A stretch of 64,000 nt of DNA from Paeniglutamicibacter sp. Y32M11 (GCF_019285735.1 NZ_CP079107.1:2046001-2110000); one strand, 5' to 3'; shown: positions 17,345-25,944, numbered from the stretch's first letter. The notes: generated from the sequence alone by a model not told the origin. Translations and numbers: made by a program.

Positions 17345-18205
17345 TCACCTATTTCTTGCGCTACTGATAAATGCGCCAGGCGTGGAGCCCATGGTGCGAC
17401 GAAAAGCGTCGATAAACGTACTTGGCTGCGCATAACCTAATAGGTCAGATACGTCCTGGACTCCTTCACCGTTGGCCAGAAGCTCCAAGGCACGGTGAAT
17501 TTTGGCCGATTGGCGCCACTGTGCAAAGGACAAGCCCGTGGCTTCGCGGTAGGCGCGGGTGATGGTGCGTGCGCTGATCCCAGCATCCGCGGCCCATTGC
17601 TCAAGGGATCGATTATCCGCGGGGTCGGCCAATAACTGGTCAGCGATGTCACTGATCCGCGGGTCATCGGGCCGGCGCAGGGCCATTTGTTGAGCTGAAG
17701 GTTTGAGTACGTCGAAAACCACAGCCTCCGCACGTGCTCTGGCTTCTGGGCTTAGTTCTCGACCGGACAGATAGATCAACAACGACTCAAGCAACGGTTC
17801 CATATTGATCACCGTTGACGCTTTGAACGGCGTGGAGGTGCGTTCAGGGGCAAAGAAGGCACTAAAAAGTTTTATTTGAGCGGTCAGCCGTCCGCCATGC
17901 AGCATATTGGCTGGAATCCACAGACCATAACCTTCGGAGACGGTAAAAATGTGCCCCTCAATTTGCGCGGTTAGCGTCCCATCATGTGCCCACAAGAGCT
18001 CATGGGCTAGGTGCGAATGCGGCTCCCACTCTGTGGAGACCTCAATGTCATGCGCTTCACTTAAAATCACAAACGAAGAGGTCGCATTGCTGGGCAGTTC
18101 AGTTGCTTGCGCCAAGGCCGTATCCGGCTCCCGAGGCCAGGTGCCAAGCCCGATGGTCGGGGAAGGAGGGCAGGTCATGTTAGAAGTATAGAAAGATTTT
18201 GACAT
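17345..18205 (-). CDS. AraC family regulator, cupin-type sensor domain
   Basis: A 286-residue regulator with an N-terminal cupin-like ligand-binding domain (about residues 45-125: EWEPHSHLAHELLWAHDGTL, then GLWIPANMLHGG) and a C-terminal AraC DNA-binding domain (about 180-280: QWAADAGISARTITRAYRE and VSDLLGYAQPSTFIDAFRR). It precedes the siderophore-transport genes on the same strand by 117 bases, so it probably activates them when its ligand, perhaps the siderophore, is present. The iron box lies between it and the transporter genes. Confidence 0.9.
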   Translation of the reverse strand: MSKSFYTSNMTCPPSPTIGLGTWPREPDTALAQATELPSNATSSFVILSEAHDIEVSTEWEPHSHLAHELLWAHDGTLTAQIEGHIFTVSEGYGLWIPANMLHGGRLTAQIKLFSAFFAPERTSTPFKASTVINMEPLLESLLIYLSGRELSPEARARAEAVVFDVLKPSAQQMALRRPDDPRISDIADQLLADPADNRSLEQWAADAGISARTITRAYREATGLSFAQWRQSAKIHRALELLANGEGVQDVSDLLGYAQPSTFIDAFRRTMGSTPGAFISSARNR

Positions 18206-18631
18206 GACTCAACTGCGCTGGCGCTAAGATTGCTCCACCGACTCATAGGGAGCATTTCTCAGCAGCCCCTGGAAAGCCCAGGGACCGCGTCCAAAGCGGA
18301 ATAGAGTTGAACACCCAACCGGTAAAGCGATAAAAGAGAGTTGAAGAACGCTCCGGTAGACCCGCCCCCGCGAATTCATAAATTGCTCTGTGCGCTTGCG
18401 GTTAACTCAGAGACGGAAATGAAAAACTTCACCGTTTAAAGAACACATCTACGTGACCTATCAGACTCGCTACACGCAAAGGAAAATCCAAGAGGATCGT
18501 TTTCGGTTCTTTGTACCTAGAGTTCCGTGTTTCGGCTTGTGACCTTGGTGCCACCTGACGACACTGATATCCACTGCGAGGACGTCGTGCGGGATGGCAA
18601 GCATCCGGCCGGGGATCCGCCGCGGTCAGGG
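18206..18631. other. Gene-free stretch
   Basis: No coding frame of interest is seen on either strand. It contains the upstream region of the AraC gene and the tail end after the GNAT gene. The composition is less GC-rich than the genes around it. I see no iron box here. Confidence 0.5.
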
Positions 18632-19108
18632 CTAATTCAGCGTGTAGTGGTCAAGCTGTTCATCACGGGTCTCCAGTATGAACCCCCTACTGGTCAGCAC
18701 TCTGGCCGAGACTGCATGGGCCGGGGCGACACGAGCAGTGACTTTCGTGTCGTTGTAGGTCTGGGGAATCATGCTTAAGGCGCTATCGAGCATTGCCCCG
18801 GCAACACCTCGTCCCCATTGACCTGATGATACCCAGTACCCGACCTCGACACTGTTTTCCTGACGGGAGGAAAACACGATGCCGACAGCTTCGGTTCCCT
18901 CGGTTGCTAGGAACCAACGGGATGCTCCAGCGGCGTCGATCGGGTCGGGTAGGAGGGCTCCCTGAACGCAGGTCTCGATAGTTTGCCGGTCCCATGGTTT
19001 CCCATAGCCAATAAAACGCATTACCTGTTCATCCGAGGCCATACTGGCAAAGAACTCGGTGTCGGTTTCCCGAAATGGACGCAGGGTGATTGAGGGAGGG
19101 ATTGACAT
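18632..19108 (-). CDS. GNAT family N-acetyltransferase (RimJ/RimL-like)
   Basis: A 158-residue acetyltransferase that would transfer acetyl from acetyl-CoA to an amine. The N-terminus ITLRPFRETDTEFFASMASDEQVMRFIG is the usual opening of the RimJ/RimL subgroup, WFLATEGTEAVGIVF and VEVGYWVSSGQWGRGVAGAML carry the acetyl-CoA-binding region (Q/RxxGxG/A variant GQWGRGVAGA), and VAPAHAVSARVLTSRGFILE closes the fold. The acceptor is unknown. It stands alone between the regulator and the decayed insertion sequence. Confidence 0.88.
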   Translation of the reverse strand: MSIPPSITLRPFRETDTEFFASMASDEQVMRFIGYGKPWDRQTIETCVQGALLPDPIDAAGASRWFLATEGTEAVGIVFSSRQENSVEVGYWVSSGQWGRGVAGAMLDSALSMIPQTYNDTKVTARVAPAHAVSARVLTSRGFILETRDEQLDHYTLN

Positions 19109-19153
19109 CTGGAGCCTTTCAATGTCGAGCCCCTTCGAACAGTCGCATCGTCA

Positions 19154-19199
19154 CGTAAGGGGGGTGTCCGGAAAGGCTACCCCAGTTCCGTAAGGGGGG
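19154..19199. repeat. 11-bp direct repeat beside the IS3 remnant
   Basis: CGTAAGGGGGG occurs at 19154-19164 and again at 19189-19199, 24 bases apart, immediately outside the 3' end of the transposase remnant. The repeats may mark the element's terminus. Confidence 0.5.
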
Positions 19200-19203
19200 C
19201 CTC

Positions 19204-19885
19204 TCAACGGGCGGGGGTGGCCCCTTGGAAGTGGACACCGGGGTCAAATCTCTTAGCAGAGATCTCCATCATAATCTCAAAATCACGCTCGAAATCAAGC
19301 GGCGATTTGTAGCCCAACGAGGAATGTTTCCGACGGTTGTTATAACGGACAATCTACCGGTATACCTCAGCCCGGCACTCCTCCTTCGAAGCCCAACGCC
19401 TGGCCCCCTGCAACGTCTCACGCTTCAGCGTGGCATTGAACGACTCAGCCATCGCATTGTCGGCACTTGATCCAATCCGACCCATCGATTGCACCATGGC
19501 CAGCCGACGGCACACCGCCTAGAACTTAGACGAAGTGTATTGCAGGCCATGGTCCGTGTGCATCCGGACACCTGCCAGCGACCCACAGGCCCGCGCAGCC
19601 GTTTCAACGCCTCCACGACCAGCTCGGTACGCATGTGATCCGTGATCGACCAACCCACCGAACGCCGCGAACACACATCCAACATGGTCGCCAGATATAG
19701 GAACCTCCCTCCGTTCCGTACGGAAGGTAAGCAATATCGCTGACAAAGAACCGTCCCGGAGCGTGGGCCGTGAAGTCCCTGTTAACCAGATCCTCGAAGA
19801 CCTGCGTTCCGGGATCCTTGATCGTGGTGGATTTCGGCTCGCGCAGGTGTCTTCCAGAGTGTCGTGTTTGGGAATTGATCACGGG
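19204..19885 (-). mobile_element. IS3-family transposase (OrfB) remnant
   Basis: The catalytic half of an IS3-type OrfB can be read across several frames. It starts with REPKSTTIKDPGTQVFEDL and VNRDFTAHAPGRFFVSDIAYLP (first catalytic Asp), continues in a second frame with MLDVCSRRSVGWSITDHM, then in a third with HTDHGLQYTSSKF (second Asp), and ends with NAMAESFNATLKRETLQG (Glu), KEECRAEVY, an in-frame interruption, and RRKHSSLGYKSPLDFE. All three DDE residues survive, but frameshifts and at least one stop make it inactive, and the N-terminal OrfA part is missing. Confidence 0.85.
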
Positions 19886-19932
19886 GGAAGGCTACTTGCG
19901 GTGTGGGACCATCCCCATCGAAACGCTTCGCA

Positions 19933-20147
19933 AGAAGGGACTCCACCGCCGTCGTGGCATGGAGTCCCTTCTCACTTCACCCGTGGATTGAAGGCGTCGC
20001 AACCGCCCACCCCGCAGCCTAGAACCGGGACGACGCGGACATGAACACCAAATAAATTGGAGTTCATGTCCGCGTATCTACAGGGGAGAGCCCTGCCTAG
20101 CTCTCCCTCCGGCCTCACCATGACGTCGGGCTGGTCTCCAGCCTGAC
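19933..20147. repeat. Run of four hairpins in a gene-free stretch
   Basis: Between the IS3 remnant and the next gene there are four inverted repeats in 215 bases: 13-bp perfect arms at 19933-19945/19960-19972; 13-bp perfect arms at 20034-20046/20062-20074; 8-bp arms at 20084-20091/20100-20107; and 10-bp arms with one mismatch at 20125-20134/20138-20147. No gene is seen from 19886 to 20259. They may be terminators, ends of lost elements, or a structured RNA. Confidence 0.65.
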
Positions 20148-20259
20148 GGAGAGGCAAAATCACTCACACGAAGCGCATGCATGTGACCTCCACGCCGTTG
20201 GGAAACATCCCGGGATCCAGACCTAGGCCGCCTTGGAGGCCTTCGCGGTTGCTACCGCG

Positions 20260-20628
20260 TCAGGGTGCGGCGCGTCGTCGGGATGTGAGGTCAACATAGA
20301 CTCCCCGTCGGATAGGGCGCATGCGTGCCGAAGACCCTGCATTCGAATGTTCCCGGGCAGGAACCGTGTTAGGGGCTGCCTGGGACATTTGCGTGGAACC
20401 ATCGATCACCCCGGAGTCTAGCGCCTCCATTGCTTCGGCCAGTGACCTGTATACGCCGGTGAAACCAACTGTGAGGTTGGTGGCTTCGAGGCGGTGGTCG
20501 TCGCAGATACGCACTGTGCCCAATTCCATTCCATTGCGGGCATTCCGGATCGAATACTGAAACCGACCGGATGGCAGAGCCTCGAGATCTCCGATGCACT
20601 GTCGCTCGATTTCGTCGTGGCTGCTCAT
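20260..20628 (-). CDS. Hypothetical protein of 122 residues
   Basis: The start ATG at 20628 is chosen because GGAGGTG stands eight bases ahead; the longer open frame upstream overlaps the DUF4383 gene and is improbable. The N-terminal 70 residues look ordered (IERQCIGDLEALPSGRFQYSIRNA, VRICDDHRLEATNLTVGFTGVYRSLAEAMEAL), while the C-terminal 50 are polar and basic, ending TSRRRAAP, and probably unstructured. No family recognised. It follows the DUF4383 gene by 14 bases and likely shares its transcript. Confidence 0.6.
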   Translation of the reverse strand: MSSHDEIERQCIGDLEALPSGRFQYSIRNARNGMELGTVRICDDHRLEATNLTVGFTGVYRSLAEAMEALDSGVIDGSTQMSQAAPNTVPAREHSNAGSSARMRPIRRGVYVDLTSRRRAAP

Positions 20629-20642
20629 CGTGGCACCTCCGC

Positions 20643-21128
20643 TCACAGATTGTGGTTGGGATTTGCGTGACCGGTCCTGCGGGCTCCTCCTTCCGTCTTG
20701 CGAGTCAGCAACAGGGCGAGGGCGACCATGCCGAGGCCCAGCACCAGATGTAGCCAATTGTCGGCGTCATTCACCGGCACGAAGTTCGCGTCGCTGTCGT
20801 GGTTGATGACCAGCCCGTAGACCCACAGGAGGAGGTAGATGACCCCGCCCCAGAGCAAATAGTTCTTCGACGCGCTCGGGGTACGGGCAACGGCAATGCC
20901 AGCGATGCCGAAGAGCAGGTGAACGATGTTGTGCAGGATGGAAACCTGGAACACGCCCAGCAGCATGGCCTCGGAATGGTGGCTCGCGAAACTCAGCTGG
21001 TCGTAATTGGTCGTGATTCCGGGCACGAAACCCAGGATTCCGACGAGAAGAAATACTATGCCGACAGCCAATGCCGTGTTCTGGATATTGGTGCGCTCGG
21101 TGCCGGTACGTGCGATGTGGCTGGTCAT
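20643..21128 (-). CDS. DUF4383 family membrane protein
   Basis: A 161-residue protein with four hydrophobic segments at about residues 17-37, 57-80, 90-108 and 125-142. The family feature HNIVHLLFGIAGIA with the FASHHSEAMLLGVFQVSIL segment before it identifies DUF4383, a common actinobacterial membrane protein of unknown role. The tail (KTEGGARRTGHANPNHNL) is hydrophilic. Its ATG at 21126-21128 follows an AAAGGGCAAC ribosome site. It is the first gene of a two-gene transcript with the hypothetical gene ending at 20260. Confidence 0.85.
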   Translation of the reverse strand: MTSHIARTGTERTNIQNTALAVGIVFLLVGILGFVPGITTNYDQLSFASHHSEAMLLGVFQVSILHNIVHLLFGIAGIAVARTPSASKNYLLWGGVIYLLLWVYGLVINHDSDANFVPVNDADNWLHLVLGLGMVALALLLTRKTEGGARRTGHANPNHNL

Positions 21129-21708
21129 GGTGTTGCCCTTTCCGTGGATCGCGACCGTAGCGACCTGCTACGTTCTCATATGATGCATCGCCGGGAATGA
21201 TTAGGGAAGACCAAGAAGCGGTGCCCCATGCGAAGAATCGAAAGCTTGCTGGTCCTAGGTAGGTCTGGGGCCACGGATCAGCGATTTTCCACCGGACGCT
21301 CGGTCAAGCAGGGCTCGCTCCCGAACCCTCGCCAGCCCCGGTGTTGTCTTACGAAGGCGACTGCACTGGGCGTTCAAAGTCCCGATGCACTGAGCTACGG
21401 CGCCCTCAAAGGGAATGCTCCGCGGGACAACTATGAAGGAGCCAACCGTAGATTCAAAGGGCCAGCAAGACCCGGGCGAGGACCGGCCAATTGCAGATAC
21501 ACGCCTAGGGCCAAATTCGTGTTCCTACCCGCTGCGGCCGAACGAAATTAGAGGCCCAGGAATTGAAGTAGGAGGCCCTGTCGGCCAATGTGTTATCCAG
21601 ATCCACCAGTAGCAGCAGCTCTCCACCCGAATGTCATTTCCGAATGGCGACAGTACAAAATTCAGCACTCGTCGGCACGGCAATTTCGTGTCCGATATGG
21701 GAACCTTT
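21129..21708. other. Gene-poor stretch
   Basis: Open frames on the plus strand (for example 21228-21551) have arginine- and proline-rich, shadow-like translations and no ribosome site. A short stretch near 21325-21400 resembles part of a tRNA on the minus strand but does not fold properly. I support no gene here. Confidence 0.5.
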
Positions 21709-21965
21709 ACTGGAAAGCTGACCCCGCCAACCTGGCGCGTAGGGTGACTCGCTTTCGTCGGCGCTCTGGATCAACTACGGCACCGGGACCATCGACGGGG
21801 CCACCGACGTACGCCGGGACGGCGACCACGGAGTCAGTGATACCAACCAGTAGACCACCGTCTGAGGGCTGCAACGCCAGCGTGCGGGCCCCCAATCGAC
21901 AAGATAGCGACCAATAGAACTATGAGCACCCAGGACGCAAGCAACGAGACCACTGCGCCATTCAT
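21709..21965 (-). pseudogene. Possible small membrane protein, frameshifted
   Basis: From the ATG at 21965 the minus strand reads a clear membrane helix (VVSLLASWVLIVLLVAILSIGG) but stops at 21834 after 43 residues. The adjacent frame continues with ARTLALQPSDGGLLVGITDSVVAVPAYVGG and stops near 21709. Both parts read as protein of normal composition, so a single frameshift in an 85-residue membrane protein is the simplest explanation. It is divergent from the next gene by 15 bases. No family recognised. Confidence 0.35.
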
Positions 21966-21980
21966 GCAGGAGATTCAACG

Positions 21981-22466
21981 ATGAAAAAGGCCAGAATGGA
22001 AACGGCGACCACAACCGGCGAAGGCCTAACGCTGGGCATTGTTGGCCACGGCAGTTTCATCGTGACCCGGGAAGCGCTGACGATGATCACCGTGTTCGGC
22101 GGGCGACTGCATTGTTACCAGGCAGACGGTGGCTGCCGAAAGCAAGGTCTCTATTTCTCGCGGACGGTACCGAAGAAGGCTCTTCAATGCGTAGTGATCG
22201 GTCCTCAACCCGATACGGCTTCCTACGATGGGCCAACCGGGCAGGAAAACGAAGAGGTCATGATCAGTGTCAGCCGCGAACTTGCGCCCAAACTCGACGG
22301 TGCGGTCTTAGATTTCGGTTCTTACAACAAGATGCAACGTTTCCTCTGGCTGGCCATACCTTTTGTCAAAGGACCGGCCTGTACCTGCCGGCGCTCCATC
22401 GGATCCCCAGCAGGAAAAAATGCGCCCTGTCTTGATGACCAGGGGATCGGACTAAGTGACCTCTAG
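21981..22466 (+). CDS. Hypothetical protein of 161 residues
   Basis: The ATG at 21981 has GGAG eight bases before it, a good ribosome site. The translation includes a glycine-rich GEGLTLGIVGHGSFIVTREALT, a central FSRTVPKKALQCVVIGPQPD, and QRFLWLAIPFVKGPACTCRR, but I recognise no domain and the composition is somewhat unusual, with several cysteines. It may be a real orphan gene or the start of a gene altered downstream. The gap to 22644 holds nothing I can name. Confidence 0.35.
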   Translation: MKKARMETATTTGEGLTLGIVGHGSFIVTREALTMITVFGGRLHCYQADGGCRKQGLYFSRTVPKKALQCVVIGPQPDTASYDGPTGQENEEVMISVSRELAPKLDGAVLDFGSYNKMQRFLWLAIPFVKGPACTCRRSIGSPAGKNAPCLDDQGIGLSDL

Positions 22467-22644
22467 GCGGTGATACGTCCAGCTTCGTGAATGTTGACTT
22501 GATCCAACACCTCATGCCGGATGAAACAAGAAGGTGTTAAGCCTCCCATATGGCCTCACGCCTTCTTAGCTTGCCGTGTTGCTGGAGGTCACATCAGCCA
22601 GGCCAAATACACTCTCGACACGAATATTTGCATGCTCTGGACGC

Positions 22645-23340
22645 TTATTCCAGTAGGGAAACCGCCCTGGCAATCACCAGCGCCAACAGGATGAATCCAC
22701 TGGCCGATTCCAGTCCCATGAGTGCTTTAGCGCGTGCCGAAAGGGGCATGGTGTCCGTGGGGCTGAAAGCCATCGAATTGGACAGTGAAAAGTACAGGTA
22801 GTCAATGAAAGAGGCGACCCATCCCGTTCTTACCGATGAGCGAGCGGCAACTTCCTCGATGGCGTCGTGGTCCTCGTCCTGTGGAAAGCGGAAGTCGGCC
22901 GGTGGCAGGTCTTTTCGTTTGGTATGGCGCCGCGAGACCGGGCCGCCGCGATCGAGCTCCCAGAAGACTAGGGCGAAGGCGATGATGTTAGTGACCCAGA
23001 TTTGCAGGGCTGCGAGCAATATTCCGGATCCGTCGTCATTTCCCTTGGAGGTGAGCAAAATGATGAGTTGGACCAAGGCCACTCCGTTTGCTGTAACCAA
23101 CAGGAGCGCTTGGCCGGTCGCCAAGCGCTTGGACCATGCCGTTTCCTTGTGCAGGTGGTGGGGGTTCAAAATGATCAGTGGAATGAGCATCACTAGGCCG
23201 ATGCCTACCACGCTGTAGCGCAGGGCGGGAAAGAAGACGCTGGGCAGAGCGGCATACAAGAGCAAAGCGATGAGCAGACCAACAACGGCGGGCCATCGAT
23301 GCTCTGCGCGCACCTTTTGAGGGTTTGTCGCGTTCGACAT
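22645..23340 (-). CDS. Conserved actinobacterial membrane protein with channel-like C-terminus
   Basis: A 231-residue integral membrane protein of a conserved actinobacterial type. Hydrophobic segments occur at about residues 17-35, 39-57, 73-95, 107-125 and 210-229. A conserved soluble loop, LPPADFRFPQDEDHDAIEE, precedes FIDYLYFSLSNSMAFSPTDTMPL, which resembles the pore-loop region of DUF1345 and small ion-channel proteins. Function is unproven; the pore idea is inference from the polar FSPTDTMPL between hydrophobic stretches. The ATG at 23340 has an AAAGG upstream. Confidence 0.75.
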   Translation of the reverse strand: MSNATNPQKVRAEHRWPAVVGLLIALLLYAALPSVFFPALRYSVVGIGLVMLIPLIILNPHHLHKETAWSKRLATGQALLLVTANGVALVQLIILLTSKGNDDGSGILLAALQIWVTNIIAFALVFWELDRGGPVSRRHTKRKDLPPADFRFPQDEDHDAIEEVAARSSVRTGWVASFIDYLYFSLSNSMAFSPTDTMPLSARAKALMGLESASGFILLALVIARAVSLLE

Positions 23341-23494
23341 GACCCGATTCTAAGCCTTTCGCGGATCCATTCGCGTGCCATCTCCACAGCGTCTTTACAC
23401 AACCTCCAGCACGACGGACTGCGTTGTATTGTTCTTAGTGTGGCGCTCCGGTTGCCGGTCGTTCCACACGCGGGACCGACGGGGCACGCCGTTC

Positions 23495-23827
23495 TTACTT
23501 GTGGGTTGTGCCCGCCAGCCCGGCGATGACGGAGGACAAGAAGCCGGGGTAGGCCCGCTCCATGTCATCTATTCGCAGGAGGTTCATCCGAGAGGTGCCG
23601 ACGTAGTACTGGTGTAGGACGCCGGCCTGTCGCAGGGCAGTGAAATGGTGCGTTGCCGTGGATGCCTTGATGGGCAATTCGATGGCTCCGCAGCTCAGCG
23701 CGTCCTGTGCGCTGGCCAGTTGCTTGAGGATGCTCATGCGAACGGGGTCGGCGACGGCGGCGAGGATGCGGGGGAAATCGAAGTCGGCGATGTCGGGTTC
23801 ATCGCTCATCGTGGTGGTTCTTGCCAT
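23495..23827 (-). CDS. ArsR-type winged-helix regulator
   Basis: A 110-residue regulator. The start at 23827 is supported by GAGGGAAGGA six bases upstream; a second ATG six codons later is possible. The winged helix is seen as FPRILAAVADPVRMSILKQLA, CGAIELPIKASTATHHFTALRQAGVL (helix-turn-helix), and YYVGTSRMNLLRIDDME (wing). There is no cysteine metal-binding motif in the recognition helix, so it is not an arsenic or cadmium sensor of the classical type. It follows the MDR oxidoreductase by 50 bases on the same strand and probably regulates that operon. Confidence 0.88.
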   Translation of the reverse strand: MARTTTMSDEPDIADFDFPRILAAVADPVRMSILKQLASAQDALSCGAIELPIKASTATHHFTALRQAGVLHQYYVGTSRMNLLRIDDMERAYPGFLSSVIAGLAGTTHK

Positions 23828-23877
23828 GGTTGTCCTTCCCTCGGCCTTCGATCCTACTCGTCGCCGCCGCCTACCGG

Positions 23878-24876
23878 TTAGCTGACCCGGATGACGATCT
23901 TCCCGAACGCACCGCGGGCTAGCTGGTCGTAGGCGGCGCGGGCATCCTCGAAGGGGTAGACGGTATCGATGACCGGATGGATGGTGTGTTCCTCGAGGAA
24001 CGTGACCAAGTCTTGGAAGGCGCGCAGGTGCCCGACTGCGATCCCCTGGATCTGGGCCTGGTGCCAAATGATGTCCATCAAATCCAGGGTGGTGCTCTGG
24101 CCTTGGAGGAATCCGATGACCGCGACCAGGCCGTTGCCCTTGGTGGTACGCACCGAGTCCCGCAGCCCGTCGCCGCCAACGACGTCGAGCACGACGTCCA
24201 CGCCCTGTCCGTCGGTCATCTCCAGCACGGCTGCGGCCCAGTCGGGGGTGGCGCGGTAGTTGATGGTGTCCGTTGCCCCCAGTTCTCGGGCGCGCACCAG
24301 CTTCTCGTCGCTGCTTGAGGTCACGATGACTCGGGCGCCGAGGGCCGAGGCGAGCTGGATGGCGAAGATCGAGACGCCACCGGTGCCCTGGATCAGGACC
24401 GTATCACCGGGCTTCACCTTGCGGTACTCGCGCAGGACGAACCACGGGGTGAGTGCTGCGATCGGCAGGGTCGAGGCTTCGATGTCGCTCATGTCCCGGG
24501 GAGTGGGCACGACGTTATGCTCGCCGAGGATCTGAAATTCGGCCAGTCCGCCATTGATGGGCCCGCCGGTCTGGAAGTCGGCGTAGTCGTTTAGCCACGG
24601 CCCATCGTGCCAGGTGGAGTAGAAGTGAGAGGTGACGCGGTCCCCGACCTTGTATTTCGTTACGCCCGCCCCCACGGCGGCCACGACTCCAGAAGAGTCG
24701 GCCACCGGGATCAGTCCTTTTGCGATTTTTTCGGGCATGTAGATTCCGTCTACCAACGCCTTGTCCCGGTAGTTCAGCGAGACGGCCGAGACCTTGATGA
24801 GAAGTTCCCCGGCGGCCGGTTGGGGTGTCGGGATCTCGTGCAGGTTCAGGTTTTCGAGGCCGAAGTCATCTAGCAT
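23878..24876 (-). CDS. MDR-family NAD(P)-dependent alcohol dehydrogenase/quinone oxidoreductase
   Basis: A 332-residue medium-chain reductase. It has the GroES-like N-terminal fold (LNYRDKALVDGIY, GDRVTSHF) and the Rossmann domain with VLIQGTGGVSIFAIQLASALGARVI and VDVVLDVVGGDGL. The zinc-ligand cysteines of classical alcohol dehydrogenases are absent. The start is odd. A well-placed ribosome site (AAAGGA) precedes an ATG at 24888 that would give the usual MRAWMLDDFG opening, but codon 4 is TGA instead of TGG, so translation must restart at the adjoining ATG at 24876. The last four residues lost are at the variable N-terminus, so the enzyme may still work. Confidence 0.9.
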   Translation of the reverse strand: MLDDFGLENLNLHEIPTPQPAAGELLIKVSAVSLNYRDKALVDGIYMPEKIAKGLIPVADSSGVVAAVGAGVTKYKVGDRVTSHFYSTWHDGPWLNDYADFQTGGPINGGLAEFQILGEHNVVPTPRDMSDIEASTLPIAALTPWFVLREYRKVKPGDTVLIQGTGGVSIFAIQLASALGARVIVTSSSDEKLVRARELGATDTINYRATPDWAAAVLEMTDGQGVDVVLDVVGGDGLRDSVRTTKGNGLVAVIGFLQGQSTTLDLMDIIWHQAQIQGIAVGHLRAFQDLVTFLEEHTIHPVIDTVYPFEDARAAYDQLARGAFGKIVIRVS

Positions 24877-24888
24877 TCAGGCGCGCAT

Positions 24889-25425
24889 TTATGTCCTTTC
24901 GTGGAGCGGGGCACGGTGCCTCACCTCTTCCATCCTGAACGTTATTTCGATCTACGTCAAATATGATAATGATCGAATAATGATTGTTCCGCCTCAACCC
25001 CCGTCTGCTCCGATGCTGGCGGGCACCCGAGGGCGGCATTCAGCATCAGTTGGGCCGTCAAACACCTGCTTTGCCGAAGGTGCAGTCGCATCGACCCGTT
25101 TGGGCGTTGTCCTGATCAGAACGGCGCAGCGTTTAGTAAGCCGGTCGCTGGGTGGGCGCTGGATTCATGGTTTGGTGGGGCACGGATCTCGATGCGTGAT
25201 GGTTCCGGAAGGGGAAGGCGACGGACTAAATGCGTTGTCTGCTTCTCGGCGCGAATTGAAGCGTCGGGCTTCCAAAGAATTTAGTTGTCGAATTTTTGGT
25301 GTTCGAGTATTGCATGGGGGGGAGTGCTGCACGCGATCCTCAATTCCAGCCTGACCGTTCCAGTGTTGACACCAGAATTCGCGGTCCCTTCGTGTTTTCC
25401 CCGTGAGTTCTGTCTTATTCCGCCG
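24889..25425. other. Gene-free stretch upstream of the MDR-ArsR operon
   Basis: This 540-base stretch contains the promoter region of the leftward MDR-ArsR transcript, including the repeat described separately. A plus-strand open frame (24794-25354) has shadow-like composition and no ribosome site. I see nothing else. Confidence 0.5.
24966..24984. promoter_or_regulatory. Candidate ArsR operator: 8-bp direct repeat
   Basis: ATAATGAT occurs twice, at 24966-24973 and 24977-24984, separated by CGA, in an AT-rich patch of an otherwise GC-rich region, about 80 bases upstream of the MDR start. Its position and low GC suit an operator for the downstream winged-helix regulator. Binding is inference. 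Confidence 0.45.
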
Positions 25426-25944
25426 CTAGCATGCGTTCGCTGATATCCGAATGGCAAGGTTGCTACTGGCACGGTACTTCTTCCCGCCACTTTCGTACTC
25501 TAGGTTGAGTCCGGAAGCAGTAGCGTCTTCTGCTGTTGGATCGATCTGGCGTGCTTCGATGATCAACAGAGTAACCGGAGTTATCGCGATCCCGGATTCG
25601 GCCGGCACCCGGGTCTTCCATTCCGGCCAATCCCTGTCTGCGTCTGAGGGATAGCCGAGGCCCACCGGGATGACCTCTGTGCGGGGAGTGATTGAACTTG
25701 CCATCATCTCGATGTTCTTCGGTTCGGTGAAGACCACCTTCAACAGTTTTGCCTCGGATACGCGGTCACTCAGTTCCAGGTTGGTCGTGTAGATCACCCG
25801 CTGTTGCGGCGGAACTGAGCCTTGGCACTTTTCCGACGTCATCGTCGGACCAGAGAGCGGACCGTCGTCCGGGACAGAACAGCTCGAAAAAAGCAGCGCA
25901 GCTGTGGCAGACACGGCAAGTGCCTTGACCTTTCGTGAGATCAC
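25426..25944 (-). CDS. Secreted lipoprotein, unknown
   Basis: A 172-residue lipoprotein. The signal sequence MISRKVKALAVSATAALLFSSC ends in a lipobox with Cys22, so it is anchored on the outer face of the cytoplasmic membrane. The mature part has VIYTTNLELSDRVSEAKLLKVVF, TEVIPVGLGYPSDADRDWPEW, and a final GKKYRASSNLAIRI, suggesting an all-beta domain, but no family is recognised. It lies just upstream of the IS30 element and is read away from it. Confidence 0.75.
   Translation of the reverse strand: MISRKVKALAVSATAALLFSSCSVPDDGPLSGPTMTSEKCQGSVPPQQRVIYTTNLELSDRVSEAKLLKVVFTEPKNIEMMASSITPRTEVIPVGLGYPSDADRDWPEWKTRVPAESGIAITPVTLLIIEARQIDPTAEDATASGLNLEYESGGKKYRASSNLAIRISANAC

Noticed and set aside
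21325-21405. tRNA-like sequence on the minus strand (GGCGCCGTAGCTCAG and GGTTCG-like loop)
   Set aside because: The D-stem pairs poorly, the anticodon arm is not formed and there is no matching 3' acceptor strand, so it is not a tRNA gene; at best a chance likeness or fragment.
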